In this document: positions 1 to 9,490 of the stretch, piece after piece
Layout of the letters: every line of letters starts with the position of its first letter
How positions within the stretch are numbered: the stretch's first letter is position 1
Notes under the pieces: generated by a model
The model's input: only the letters and a program-made list of their open reading frames with translations
Told to the model about the DNA's origin: nothing
Database searches by the model: none
Source: Rhodosorus marinus
Taxonomy: Eukaryota > Rhodophyta > Stylonematophyceae > Stylonematales > Stylonemataceae
Assembly (NCBI GenBank): GCA_029953675.1
Contig: JAMWBK010000010.1
Location: forward strand, 806,001-870,000
DNA length: 64,000 nt
Direction of reading: 5' to 3'
Translations under genes and position numbers: made by a program

Positions 1-410
1 TCGTTTTAAGAGCCGAGAGGGTTTTCCATGGAGTAAATGCTGGTGTTTGGTTTTGTTATTTTGATACGGAATGGGTCTTCTGGGAACGGCGTTTCTGAAA
101 TTACCTTATGTTCTCGGGTTTGAGCTTTAAGGGGGGGCGGTGAGGGGTTTTGACTGTGTTGGAAGGTTTTGCTTGAGAAGAGTGTAACATCATGAAACTA
201 CAGGAGGCGGAAGGCAATAGATACCTTTTTGAATTACGAGTGTTATGGTTTGGGTGAGGATGATTTCTTTGAGAGTGTGGACAAAGAAGACGCGAGAGTT
301 TTTGGACAAGGATTTCGTCCGATTTTTTGATGGGGGTCTGGTTGCCGGAGAAGAAACCAGCGGTTTGGAGTTACTCAGAAGTTGGAGAGTAGCTGTAAAA
401 GTATAGAAAC
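1..410. other. Non-coding 5' flank of the Gag-like gene
   Basis: I see no ORF, no RNA gene and no long terminal repeat here. It is the leader or promoter region of the long ORF that starts at 411. Its start codon is preceded by AGAAAC, an A-rich context. Confidence 0.4.
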
Positions 411-3400
411 ATGGGGGAAAATGAAGATCGATTCGACAAATTTGACGGGAAACCGACCTCTGATTTTAACGGATGGCTGCGGAGCCTGGAGATGCGTCTC
501 GAGCGGGAAGGCCTTTGGGACGTTGTCAGCGATTATTTCCAATCGGAAGGTGGAAACAAGAGGTCCTCTGGAAGCCATGCGGTGATGTCTGAAACTAGAA
601 TGGAGTCCTTTAAAGACCCCGCAGTTGTCATGAAGGAAGGAAAGGCTTCCGCGCTGATTATCGAGGCCCTAGAGGAAAGGCCCCTCGCAATCGTTAACGG
701 TTTTCTCCGAGATCCAGTCGAGATGCTTAACCGATTGAGGGAGCAGTACTCCATAGCAGATACGTTAGTTCAGTTGGCAGTTCAGGATGAATTGTTCGCT
801 CTGGAATATTGCGGCGGAGATATCCTCGAGTACATCGAAGAGTTCGATGGTTGCGTCAGCCGTTTGCTAATAGCGGAACCGGACTTTCCGCAGGAATTGA
901 TTCTCAAGCAATTTTTCGAATCGCTGCGGAGCTTGTACGACACTCCGAGGCTGCATTTGCTGCGACGACAACATCTGACTGATCTGCACTGGGATAAAGT
1001 GTCGAGAATTCTCGTCGCAGAGGCAAATATTATTGCGAATCGCAGGCGGAACCGGAAGTCAACTCGCAGTGTCGCAAAAACGGGACCTTCCATCTCTAAA
1101 GTGATCACCGGGCCAGATGCATCGGACGCGGTTGCTGTTGGGGTGCTCGCGAAGAAGAAAAGCCCTGATCCGTCTCATGAAACCTCGGAGAACAACGTAA
1201 ATGAACAAAACGTCCACGAGCGAGTTCCTGTCTCTGCAACTAACTTGCAACTTGTGGAAAAGTCGAAAATGGTCGCCGCAGATGCGGGTTTGTCACAGAA
1301 TGCACTCCCGGGGCGAGAGAACGTTTCCGTAGACGAACGGAAAAGCTTGGAAGTGCCTACTCCGAAGGCACCGATTGCCGCTGAGGAAAGAACTAGTGAT
1401 CAGCAGCCCTTACCAGCGATGCAAGTTGCAGAACGTACGATGACGGCGGCACAGTCATCCCATACCGAACAGGAGCCGATTGAGGCACTGGAGTCCAGCA
1501 AGCAGGGTACAGCGGGCGAACCTGTCGCAAGCCTGAGGCTGTCACCCAAACTACGTGCCTTGCAATCGAGCAAACCTCGCGAAACAGGAAAACCCGCTGG
1601 TGCGGAGCGTTCGAGCTCGAAGTCTGTCGGTGACCAAGCTGGTCACCGACAAGTGGCAAGGGACACGCAATCGACTGACAAGAACATGGAATCCGATACA
1701 GAAAACAAGAGTCGCGTGGATTCACGTGACGTCAAGAGAGAGAGGAACATTGTCGAGCGTGAAGTACAAAAGCAACCAGTTCAGAAACCGAAACTGCCGC
1801 AATCGACGACAGCGACATGTGGAGAGCAGCGAGTAGAACCGGAACAAGGAGCTGAGGCTGATTCCGATAGTACGGAGACGGACACTAGCACGGAGAGGAA
1901 CCTGGTAGCGGAAGTTGAGCGATTGAGCGGTGGTGACAACCAGCACTCGTCCCCCGCCAAGAGCCCTAGAGCTGGTGGCTCGACTTCACAGGGAGCTACA
2001 TCGGTTGGTGGCAATGTTGATGCCAGTACCAAACGGGTTTTGAGAAGCAGCATTAGGGCATCAGTAACTGCGCAGAGGAAGATGACGGCAAATGTCTCCA
2101 AACCAGGTTCGAGCGAGAAGCGTGAAGCTCCGGCGGTACAAAAGGGTGCCCAAGGGTACGCTCAGAGCGACATCGGTAGGACGCGAGTACAATCAGATCC
2201 GCTCCCTCACAATGAAATTCGAATGGCTCCGAAACTGCCCAAGAAAATGCCGATCGAGCCTCTGGTGCGAAGGAATAGGCAGTCGAATAGTTCTCGCAAC
2301 GACCCAGGTTCGGATGAACAATTTGCACGCGGTGCACGCGACGTGCGCAGACGAGGGGTCCGGAGCAATGGCGTGGAAGCTCCCGATAATTCTGTTGTCA
2401 AAGCTGACATTGTCAAGAGCCCTGATGGGCCGTCCGCTGCTGCTCTGCCAAGTTCACCTATTGACCAAGTGACTGCCAAACGCCGGGAACCCTTCCATGC
2501 CCCGGTGCATGGCGAAAGCTCTGCTGATGATAGAGAGTCGCTGGGCAAAGAAAAGGGAACAGGCCGTCAAGGCCCAGATCCTGCCGCGGGGAGACTCAAA
2601 ACCCCGGAAGAGCGGTTCTCTGTGCTTCCGAAGCTGATGAACCGTCAAACCCCAGATTCCGGGAGGTTGAGACTGATTACGGAAAGTCCACCGACTAGTA
2701 GGGTGCTCAGTCAGCCGGGAATGAACCCTAGAGCAGTGGGATCGAGCACGACGGGACATACGAGCGAACGCCGCATTGGGGATGCGACTGTGCTGAGAGC
2801 AAGTCAGGAAATGCAGAGAGGTAAGGACTGGTCAGGATCAGCGGCCGAGAAGACGAACAACTCAGTGGATAAACGCGGAGCAGGTGAGACACCTCTTCGT
2901 GTCTCTCCCGTATCGGATGAATATCAAATGGCAATAGAGAGACAACGGGCGGAACAAAAACGAAGAGACTCGCAAGCATCTGCGCACATTGAGAGGAAGA
3001 CAAGCGTGTCCGCCCAAAGAACACCAGAGATGCGTTCTTTGCGCGATCCTAGGACGGCAGGCACGCCGAATGTGACGTATCGTGGCGCAGATCCCAGGTT
3101 GCGGCGAAATTATAATGATGGGGAAGACGCTGTACAAGGGGTAGAGAGGACGACCCCATCTCAGGAATCTGCTTTGCCAAAAAATTCTGGTGCTGGCACG
3201 AGCGGGACCGAAGCTCTGCTTGTGCAGACTGAGGAGGAAGCTGGACGATCCGCAGATGGACTTCGCGACGGTTCCCGGGCTAATCTCGGCAAGGAGAACT
3301 CCGCAAGTACTAGCCTGCCACCGGGCACCGACTCCAACGTCCGGGTTCAAGAGGAAGCGAAGGCGAGCTTACCTTCAGAAGCTGCTCAACGATCGTTGAC

Positions 3401-4844
3401 AAAACCCAGCGACCGTGTTGCACCTGACGTAGAAAAAAGTGCTAAAACTTCCCCTGATCGGGACACGAATGAAGCGCAAGCCTTGGACCTCGCGCGTTCA
3501 AGTAAACAACTGGAACTCGGTACGGCTGATCCGCAAAGCCCACGTGGATCACGAATCAGGGATAACCAGGAGCTGGCTTCAGCTAAGCCCTCGGAGGAGT
3601 GTGTTGCAGGAGGTTCGAGGTCGAACCACGCACGAACTGCTTCCGCTCGTCGAGAAGCGAGTGGTGCGGTACATACGGACATGGGAATAAGTATTGTTGT
3701 TCGAGAGGCGGAAAGAAAGGTCAAGGATGAGCCAGGGCTGCACAGCGAGCAGCGGGCAGCACCTGAAGGGGAGCCTAGCCCCTCTTATGCAAATGCGCTA
3801 GATGCTCACTATACCGGACAGCAAGCGAACAAACCAACCGGTGTTGCGAGACCGAAGCTCACCATGGTCAAGGACGAACCCGTGCTACGAAGAGATCAAT
3901 ATCCTGACGCAGGAACGCAAGTCAGGACTGCTTCCGACAATGAGGAGCTGCTTCACGACTCTCAAAGCGTCGGGCCGACTGGTCGCCAGGGAAGCGCGTT
4001 TCCTAGGGCGTCGATTACCCCGTTCAGAATTAAGATAAGTGGAAAATTGGTGGGCGACAGCGACCCCTTTTCTAAATGGAGCGGAGCTGTGGACACAGCT
4101 AAAGAGGTACCGAAGGATACCACTCCTGATGTGGGCGTTGGTAGTAGTCCAATTGCTGAGGCCAAAATAGGTTTGACAGCAGAACCAGCAGCGTCTGGAG
4201 CAGAACCACAGTCGACGGTGAATGGAGCCGAAAGCCCAAAGGAAACGGTAGGCAGAAACCTTTTCGGAGTGGAGGCTGACAGCATGGCAATTGTAGGCGA
4301 AGCAGAAGAGGTGATCACGTCCGAGAAGAAAGCAGATCTTCTGAACGGGGATCAGGTGACATCCTCTGACGCGCCTGGGTCTGGCGGTGGAAAGAAAGTG
4401 GTCTGGGCGAAGGAGCTGACGAGAGAGTACGCACTGACTGAGGTCCTGCCATCTGCGGACATTGAAGCGAACGTCATGGATGACCAGCACAGTAAGGAGG
4501 TCGGGGCTGTGTCGATGCAGACGCCAGAGGACTGCAAAGCTCCACCTGAAGAATCGAACGAGGATTACGATTACGAAGACTACGAGTATCCTTTGGAGGA
4601 AACAAGAATGCGGAACAAGCACGCGAGAAAGAAGAAAAGGGACCTGGACAGACGAGACCAGGTTGATGTCGGGTTATGCCCAACTTGTAAACGATTTCAT
4701 CCGGGAACTTGCCGCTACAATCCATCGCTCAACTCCAAGAGACGGAAGAGGATGGAAAAGAAGTCCAAGTTCCTAGAGAAAATCAATCAGCGATTCCATG
4801 CTGAGGAAATCACCAAAGCTAACTCCGGTTCGTCCCAGCCTTGA
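411..4844 (+). CDS. Copia-type Gag domain protein with long disordered region and C-terminal zinc knuckle
   Basis: A single uninterrupted ORF of 1477 codons, unusual beside its intron-rich neighbours. Residues about 8-210 look like the Ty1/Copia Gag (UBN2-type) fold: FDGKPTSDFNGWLRSLE, then GLWDVV, an ALIIEALEE helix, MLNRLREQYS and LKQFFESLRSLYDT. Residues about 215-1380 are low-complexity, rich in Ser, Arg, Glu and Lys, and probably disordered. The motif VKDEP occurs twice in the distal part, each matching a sumoylation consensus. An acidic Asp/Glu/Tyr stretch precedes the C-terminal zinc knuckle CPTCKRFHPGTC (residues 1423-1434), followed by a basic tail. No protease, integrase or reverse transcriptase ORF follows, and I see no LTRs. 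Either a domesticated Gag gene or the gag part of a decayed element fits; intactness over 4.4 kb favours domestication. Start: first in-frame ATG of the ORF. Confidence 0.72.
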   Translation: MGENEDRFDKFDGKPTSDFNGWLRSLEMRLEREGLWDVVSDYFQSEGGNKRSSGSHAVMSETRMESFKDPAVVMKEGKASALIIEALEERPLAIVNGFLRDPVEMLNRLREQYSIADTLVQLAVQDELFALEYCGGDILEYIEEFDGCVSRLLIAEPDFPQELILKQFFESLRSLYDTPRLHLLRRQHLTDLHWDKVSRILVAEANIIANRRRNRKSTRSVAKTGPSISKVITGPDASDAVAVGVLAKKKSPDPSHETSENNVNEQNVHERVPVSATNLQLVEKSKMVAADAGLSQNALPGRENVSVDERKSLEVPTPKAPIAAEERTSDQQPLPAMQVAERTMTAAQSSHTEQEPIEALESSKQGTAGEPVASLRLSPKLRALQSSKPRETGKPAGAERSSSKSVGDQAGHRQVARDTQSTDKNMESDTENKSRVDSRDVKRERNIVEREVQKQPVQKPKLPQSTTATCGEQRVEPEQGAEADSDSTETDTSTERNLVAEVERLSGGDNQHSSPAKSPRAGGSTSQGATSVGGNVDASTKRVLRSSIRASVTAQRKMTANVSKPGSSEKREAPAVQKGAQGYAQSDIGRTRVQSDPLPHNEIRMAPKLPKKMPIEPLVRRNRQSNSSRNDPGSDEQFARGARDVRRRGVRSNGVEAPDNSVVKADIVKSPDGPSAAALPSSPIDQVTAKRREPFHAPVHGESSADDRESLGKEKGTGRQGPDPAAGRLKTPEERFSVLPKLMNRQTPDSGRLRLITESPPTSRVLSQPGMNPRAVGSSTTGHTSERRIGDATVLRASQEMQRGKDWSGSAAEKTNNSVDKRGAGETPLRVSPVSDEYQMAIERQRAEQKRRDSQASAHIERKTSVSAQRTPEMRSLRDPRTAGTPNVTYRGADPRLRRNYNDGEDAVQGVERTTPSQESALPKNSGAGTSGTEALLVQTEEEAGRSADGLRDGSRANLGKENSASTSLPPGTDSNVRVQEEAKASLPSEAAQRSLTKPSDRVAPDVEKSAKTSPDRDTNEAQALDLARSSKQLELGTADPQSPRGSRIRDNQELASAKPSEECVAGGSRSNHARTASARREASGAVHTDMGISIVVREAERKVKDEPGLHSEQRAAPEGEPSPSYANALDAHYTGQQANKPTGVARPKLTMVKDEPVLRRDQYPDAGTQVRTASDNEELLHDSQSVGPTGRQGSAFPRASITPFRIKISGKLVGDSDPFSKWSGAVDTAKEVPKDTTPDVGVGSSPIAEAKIGLTAEPAASGAEPQSTVNGAESPKETVGRNLFGVEADSMAIVGEAEEVITSEKKADLLNGDQVTSSDAPGSGGGKKVVWAKELTREYALTEVLPSADIEANVMDDQHSKEVGAVSMQTPEDCKAPPEESNEDYDYEDYEYPLEETRMRNKHARKKKRDLDRRDQVDVGLCPTCKRFHPGTCRYNPSLNSKRRKRMEKKSKFLEKINQRFHAEEITKANSGSSQP

Positions 4845-5941
4845 CTGCGATCATTCCGCTGTCTTTTTACACGAACGGCTAGGGTTACTGGGGCGACATC
4901 CATTGTACTATAGTAACTAAAATTTTTGTTTATTATAATAACCGTTCTTGAGACTTCATAACTGGCCAGTGCTACCCCTTCACTGTACGATGAGTTCAAT
5001 GCACAGATGATTCCTTCCCAGGTGCAAAACCCAATAGCGCTAACCCCAGCGTCATCGCGTTTTCATCGGGAGGTGATCTTTGTAGTGTAAAACGCAAACC
5101 AGTACGATCTAATACACCAAGGAACACACCCAGTCGATACCATCTGTCCAAGTCAGTCCAAGTCAGAACCGGCTTTGATGGATCAAGCCCACAATCGGCA
5201 TCCAACGCGAAACGTCAAGCCAGGGTCTCAGCCAGGGTCTCAGTTGGTAAGGTGACTGAAGCGACTTCGTAGTCTTAGCACGATCTAAAAGATAGTTGAT
5301 GCCATCTACTGCTATTTTCAAGGTTGAAGCAACCTAGACGCAACTAATTAAACGCAGCTGATCCCATCTACTGCTACAGTTCTGGCAGAAGCAAGGCAGC
5401 AATCGACACCCATAACACTAGCAGTCTGGATCCCCATGGTCAGTGTCATCGCGCTCTATCAAATGAAAACGATGAAAACGGAAAGAGGATCCGGAAAGGA
5501 AGGTGACTTTGTAGTCTACACTACGACCTGGAACCATAAAATTAAACGCAACTGATCCCATCTAGTGCTATTGTCCTGGCGGAAGCAAGGCAGCAATCGA
5601 CACCCTCAGGTTAGCAAAGGCAACCTCGATCGTCCACGGTCGGTGACATCGATGAGCAAGTTGAAAAGATCTTGAACAGGAAATGAAGATGACGAGGGGG
5701 AGGTTGCCCATGACTGTGAAGCTTGGCCTTTGGTAGTCCAACGCCTTGGAGGGAGGGGGGGGAAGGGAATCCGTAGTAGAAGTGGATGGTATTGAGAAAG
5801 GGTGAAAACCATCTCTTCTTCCAAAGGAAAGAAAAGGCGTCGCTTGGGGGCTTTCTTTGTTGAGGTTGGGGTGGCGGGGTTGGGTTTGGGGGGTGAAACT
5901 TTTTTTTTTGAGGTTTTCGAATAAAACGAAGGGAATACAAG
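4845..5941. other. Intergenic region between Gag-like gene and EF-Tu, repeat-bearing
   Basis: No convincing ORF; the small reading frames here are short and repeat-derived. It holds the diverged repeats described separately, a short 12-bp direct duplication near 5217-5242, and a G-rich then T-rich stretch just before the EF-Tu start. Confidence 0.4.
5296..5605. repeat. Diverged direct repeats
   Basis: Two copies of a block of about 65 bp begin at 5346 and 5540 (offset 194 bp). Both start AATTAAACGCA, continue with CTGATCCCATCTA and contain GAAGCAAGGCAGCAATCGAC. A third, shorter relative starts near 5296 (GATGCCATCTACTGCTAT). The phrase GGTGACTTTGTAGTCT near 5502 also has relatives near 5070 and 5249. 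No element end or ORF is associated with them. Confidence 0.6.
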
Positions 5942-7620
5942 ATGAATGCTTTAAGGTTAACGGTAAGTGCATTTGGTTCTGTTAGATTTTGGCTTCTTCT
6001 CGCTGTTTTTTTTTTTGTTTGGATGGTTGTTTAGAGGGCGCTCGTCGAGAAGCATGGGTGGCTGGGTGTGGGCTTGAGGATCTGAATGCGCTTCTTTTCG
6101 GAGTTTTCTTTAGAGATGTCTTGGTGCGTTCGGGAGATCGAGGGTGATCTTCGCTCGCGGAATGGCAGATTTCGTTAGGAATAAACCTCACATTGCTATC
6201 GGGACAATTGGACACGTCGATCATGGTAAGACGACGCTCACGGCAGCAATTACAAAGGTCCTTGCCGAGGAAGGCAAGGCAAAGTTCAAAGGATACGAGG
6301 AGATCGACAAGGTGAGTCAAATTGATTGGCTTTTGCCGAGATTTATCCTCTGCGAAATGTGACTGAAGAAATGCGCTCTGTTCTTCTATTGATCTGAATA
6401 ATAAAAAGGCCCCAGAGGAGCGTAAAAGAGGTATTACGATCGCTACAGCGCACGTCGAGTACGAGACAGAGAAGCGCCACTACGCACACGTTGATTGTCC
6501 CGGACATGCAGATTACGTCAAGAACATGATTACTGGTGCTGCTACTATGGACGGTGCCATCCTAGTGGTGTCCGCTGCCGATGGACCTATGCCCCAGACT
6601 CGTGAACATATCCTCCTCGCTCGTCAGGTCGGTGTTCACAACATCGTGGTCTACCTGAACAAATGTGATATGGTTGACGATGAGGAGCTCATCGAACTTG
6701 TAGAACTGGAAGTTCGAGACCTTCTCACCTTCTACAAGTTCAATGGCGACGACATCCCCGTCATCCGAGGATCAGCTCTCGAAGCTCTCAACGGAGGCGA
6801 TGCAAAGCTGGGGAAAGAGTCAGTCTTATCACTGATGAAGGAGGTGGATGAATCTATTCCCGAGCCAGTTCGAGAGCTAGACAAACCTTTCCTCATGTCC
6901 ATTGAGGATACCTTCTCAATCCAGGGACGTGGAACAGTGGTTACCGGCAGAGTGGAAAGAGGAGTAGTGAAGACTGGGGAGGAAGCTGAAATCGTCGGGT
7001 TCAAGGAAAAGGCGGCAAAGACAACCGTTACTGGCATAGAGATGTTTAAGAAGAATCTTACTCAGGGCCAGGCTGGAGATACCCTCGGATGTCTGCTCCG
7101 GGGTGTTAAGAAGGAAGAAGTCTTCCGTGGTATGTCGCTCTCGAAGCCGGGTACTGTCAAAGCCCAGACGAGCTTCGAGGCCGAGCTTTATACCCTCACC
7201 AAGGAGGAAGGAGGAAGACACAAGCCGTTCTTTAAGAATTATAGGCCAGTGTTCTTCATCGGAACTGCAAACGTCACCGGCGGAATCAAGTTCAAGGATA
7301 AGCGAGAGATGGTACGTGTTCTTTCTTCCAATCCCTCATTCCAATACCGGAACAGAGCAAAGGCACCTCGTGGGAGCGCTCCTGCAAGATGACCATTAGA
7401 CAGTCATTTCCAGCGCATCTTTCCTTCATCACGAGACGCTGCTCAAACGAGGTTGTCATTTCTCTTTGTGGATTTCGATTAGGTAATGCCTGGAGACAGC
7501 TTGACCGTAGACGTGAAGCTCGAAGAGCCAGTACCTGCGTTCGAAGGTCGACGATTCGCTGTTCGTGAGGGAGGTAGGACCGTTTGCGCTGGCGTCGTCA
7601 GCAAGGTCCATGATAAGTAG
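5942..7620 (+). CDS. TUFM: Elongation factor Tu, mitochondrial
   Basis: Bacterial-type EF-Tu: a GTPase that brings aminoacyl-tRNA to the organellar ribosome. My model has four exons: 5942-5962, 6114-6311, 6409-7311 and 7483-7620 (419 residues), all with GT-AG introns and matching phase. Exon 1 encodes MNALRLT and exon 2 begins [16 protein letters not shown]; together they form an Arg-rich leader without acidic residues, a typical mitochondrial presequence, ahead of [10 protein letters not shown]. Conserved blocks follow: GHVDHGKT (G1), DCPGHADYV (G3), NKCD (G4), SAL (G5), then domain 2 ([13 protein letters not shown]) and domain 3 ending [16 protein letters not shown] presequence-less product from the ATG at 6162 is possible but would have no organellar signal. 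Assignment to EF-Tu is secure; mitochondrial rather than plastid rests on the leader. Confidence 0.93.
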
Positions 7621-8114
7621 GAGATTGCGAATCACAACAGGATCTGTACATGCTGAGGTTCGTAGCTTGTGGGAAGCCCGAGATCTTACGGATACACAGA
7701 ATACGCCGCTCACTTTCCCCACGGAGATCAAGGCCATAGATTGTCCACAGCTTCCGTTGTTCACCGTCTGTATTAGCCGTGACAGCAAAAAAAGTAAGTT
7801 GGGAGCGCTCAGAATCGGACGTGCCGTATAAGTGGCCACGATCGAGCTCGAGAGTCAAGTAGCACATGGCAGACATGGAATAAATGAACTTTTTTTTTCT
7901 ATGATTCTGCTAACTCACCACCTTATCGAAGGGGATCCTACTTGAAAACAAAAAACGAATGCGCCTCAGTTTCTTGCAGAACTCGCTGTTCTCTTCTTTC
8001 CCTCAGGAAAATGTCGGGTGGTTCCATTCCACTCAAAGGCGCTCCTCCAACCCAAAGAAGCACAAGAAGTTTCTATATGTACACGGTGCGGGTTCCCAAT
8101 CCGCACCAACAGGC
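7621..8114. other. 3' flanks of two convergent genes
   Basis: The space between the stop codons of EF-Tu (plus) and the nuclease/UVR gene (minus). It presumably holds both 3' UTRs. No further gene seen. Confidence 0.4.
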
Positions 8115-9490
8115 TCACAGAAATCCAAACTCTTCCTCGTCCTCTGTGTTTCGCTCCTCTCTGCGCCGAAGCCAGTTCTGGACCTTACATTCCGCTATCT
8201 GCTCATCAAGCACCGCCGCATCGGTGTACCGCTCTTCTTTGATCGCCTTTGCGTGCTCAGCCTTAAGGTAGGCAAGGGGGTTCACCGATCGAAGCTCATG
8301 CATGAGCTTCTCCGCCTCCTGTTCGCGATTGAGTCTCAAAGCAAGATCCAGTTGGCTCTTCAGAATCGACGTTTCCTTGTCTTCCGGCAACCTCGCCTTC
8401 TCTGCGACTAAATCGAATAAATAAATCATACGGGTTAAACCTCGTTGTGAGATTGAAGAACAGACATGCAGGGCAGTTGCCATAGATGCAGGTTCTAACA
8501 ACTCACGTATCATAGCGCTGGTCTTCGCCTTCTCATTGTACTTTGCAATCGTTGATGTTCCGTTCTCTATTTCCTTAGCGATGGCCTTTATAGAAACACC
8601 CCATTTAGCCAAGAGCCGCTTGTTCAGGTACAAAGGAGCTTGGTTCTTCAGGGCGAGAACGATCGCATCTGACGGCCTTGCGTCCATTCCAACCTGGTGG
8701 TAGGAGATTTCTTCAGGGTTAGCAATCTGTTTTGGCTTCACACATGTAAGAAAATACTTACTGTTCTGTAGCCAGTTCGAATCCAAATTCTCGCAAAGTA
8801 TATCTCATTCTGAACGTGCGTGATAGCACATTTCGAAACAATCCCATTGTTGGCACGGATCACGTTGGTGAAAAGGTCCTGTGTGGAAGGTCTAGACGTC
8901 TTGTCTTTGGCACCCTGGAGAAGAAATCAATTTTTGAACACGACAAGAATAAGAACCTTTCGTTGTAAGGAAACATAATTCTCTTAAACGCAAAGGTCCA
9001 TGGTTCCTTCACAGCAGAGTTCTAACCGAAAGTGCATATTTGATGGAGTCCACTTGAGACCCAGAGAGGGTCATCTTTAGCGCCTTGCTGTGCAATTTGA
9101 TTGGTGCCAGAGAGATGAGGCACGTCGGGCAGACCTCTTCCTTGTAGCTGACCTTTCTGCTCATCGTCAACACCCGAACTTCAGTGTAGTCAGTGTCCTA
9201 ATCGGCAAAAAAACAGAATCCAACCGCGGTGTTCGTGCGTTCGTCAGCTATGATCCTGATCAAGAGCAAAAAAGTCCAGTTGATATTTTGCTCACCTCTT
9301 CAGGCATCCATCCGCCCTTAAAATTCGGCGCTACAGTCGGATCCTGGCAAACCACCACCCTACTTCGACGCCAGCCTACAGTAGGCGTAAGTCCGGGGAC
9401 AAACCCAGTGATGAAATCCATTCCAAAGGAACCCAGGAAAAAAAAATTACTCTTCAATGTAAACGATACGACAGGTCTAGAGTTTCCCAT
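8115..9490 (-). CDS. Bifunctional nuclease (BFN/DUF151) domain protein with UVR motif, probably plastid-targeted
   Basis: Five exons in my model (transcript order): 9490-9296, 9197-9027, 8914-8762, 8693-8507 and 8407-8115, giving 332 residues. The middle matches the BFN family (plant BBD proteins): SRPSTQDLFTNVIRANNG, YFARIWIRTGYRT and the hallmark DARPSDAIVLALKNQAPLY. A UVR-like motif follows near the C-terminus (AIKEERYTDAAVLDEQIAEC), as in plant BFN proteins, and the tail is acidic. The first about 55 residues are Ser/Phe/Gly-rich, low in acidic residues, with Arg-Arg before VVVCQ; this resembles a plastid transit peptide. Plant homologues are nucleases linked to stress and abscisic-acid responses; the role here is inferred. 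Exon 2 contains a possible internal 78-base intron, but reading straight through gives a better family match. Confidence 0.82.

Noticed and set aside
1627-1650. Inverted repeat GGTGACC-AAGCT-GGTCACC in the Gag-like ORF
   Set aside because: Short (7-bp arms) and within coding sequence; expected by chance in a 64-kb window.
3885-4622. 245-codon minus-strand ORF
   Set aside because: Antisense shadow of the Gag-like gene; Arg/Leu/Ser/Cys-rich as expected for the complement of its codons.
1-5941. LTR pair around the Gag-like gene
   Set aside because: I compared the flanks by eye and found no shared terminal sequence; a dot plot would settle it.
5568-5972. Pro/Ser-rich minus-strand ORFs upstream of EF-Tu
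   Set aside because: They arise from G-rich and homopolymer sequence and the diverged repeats.
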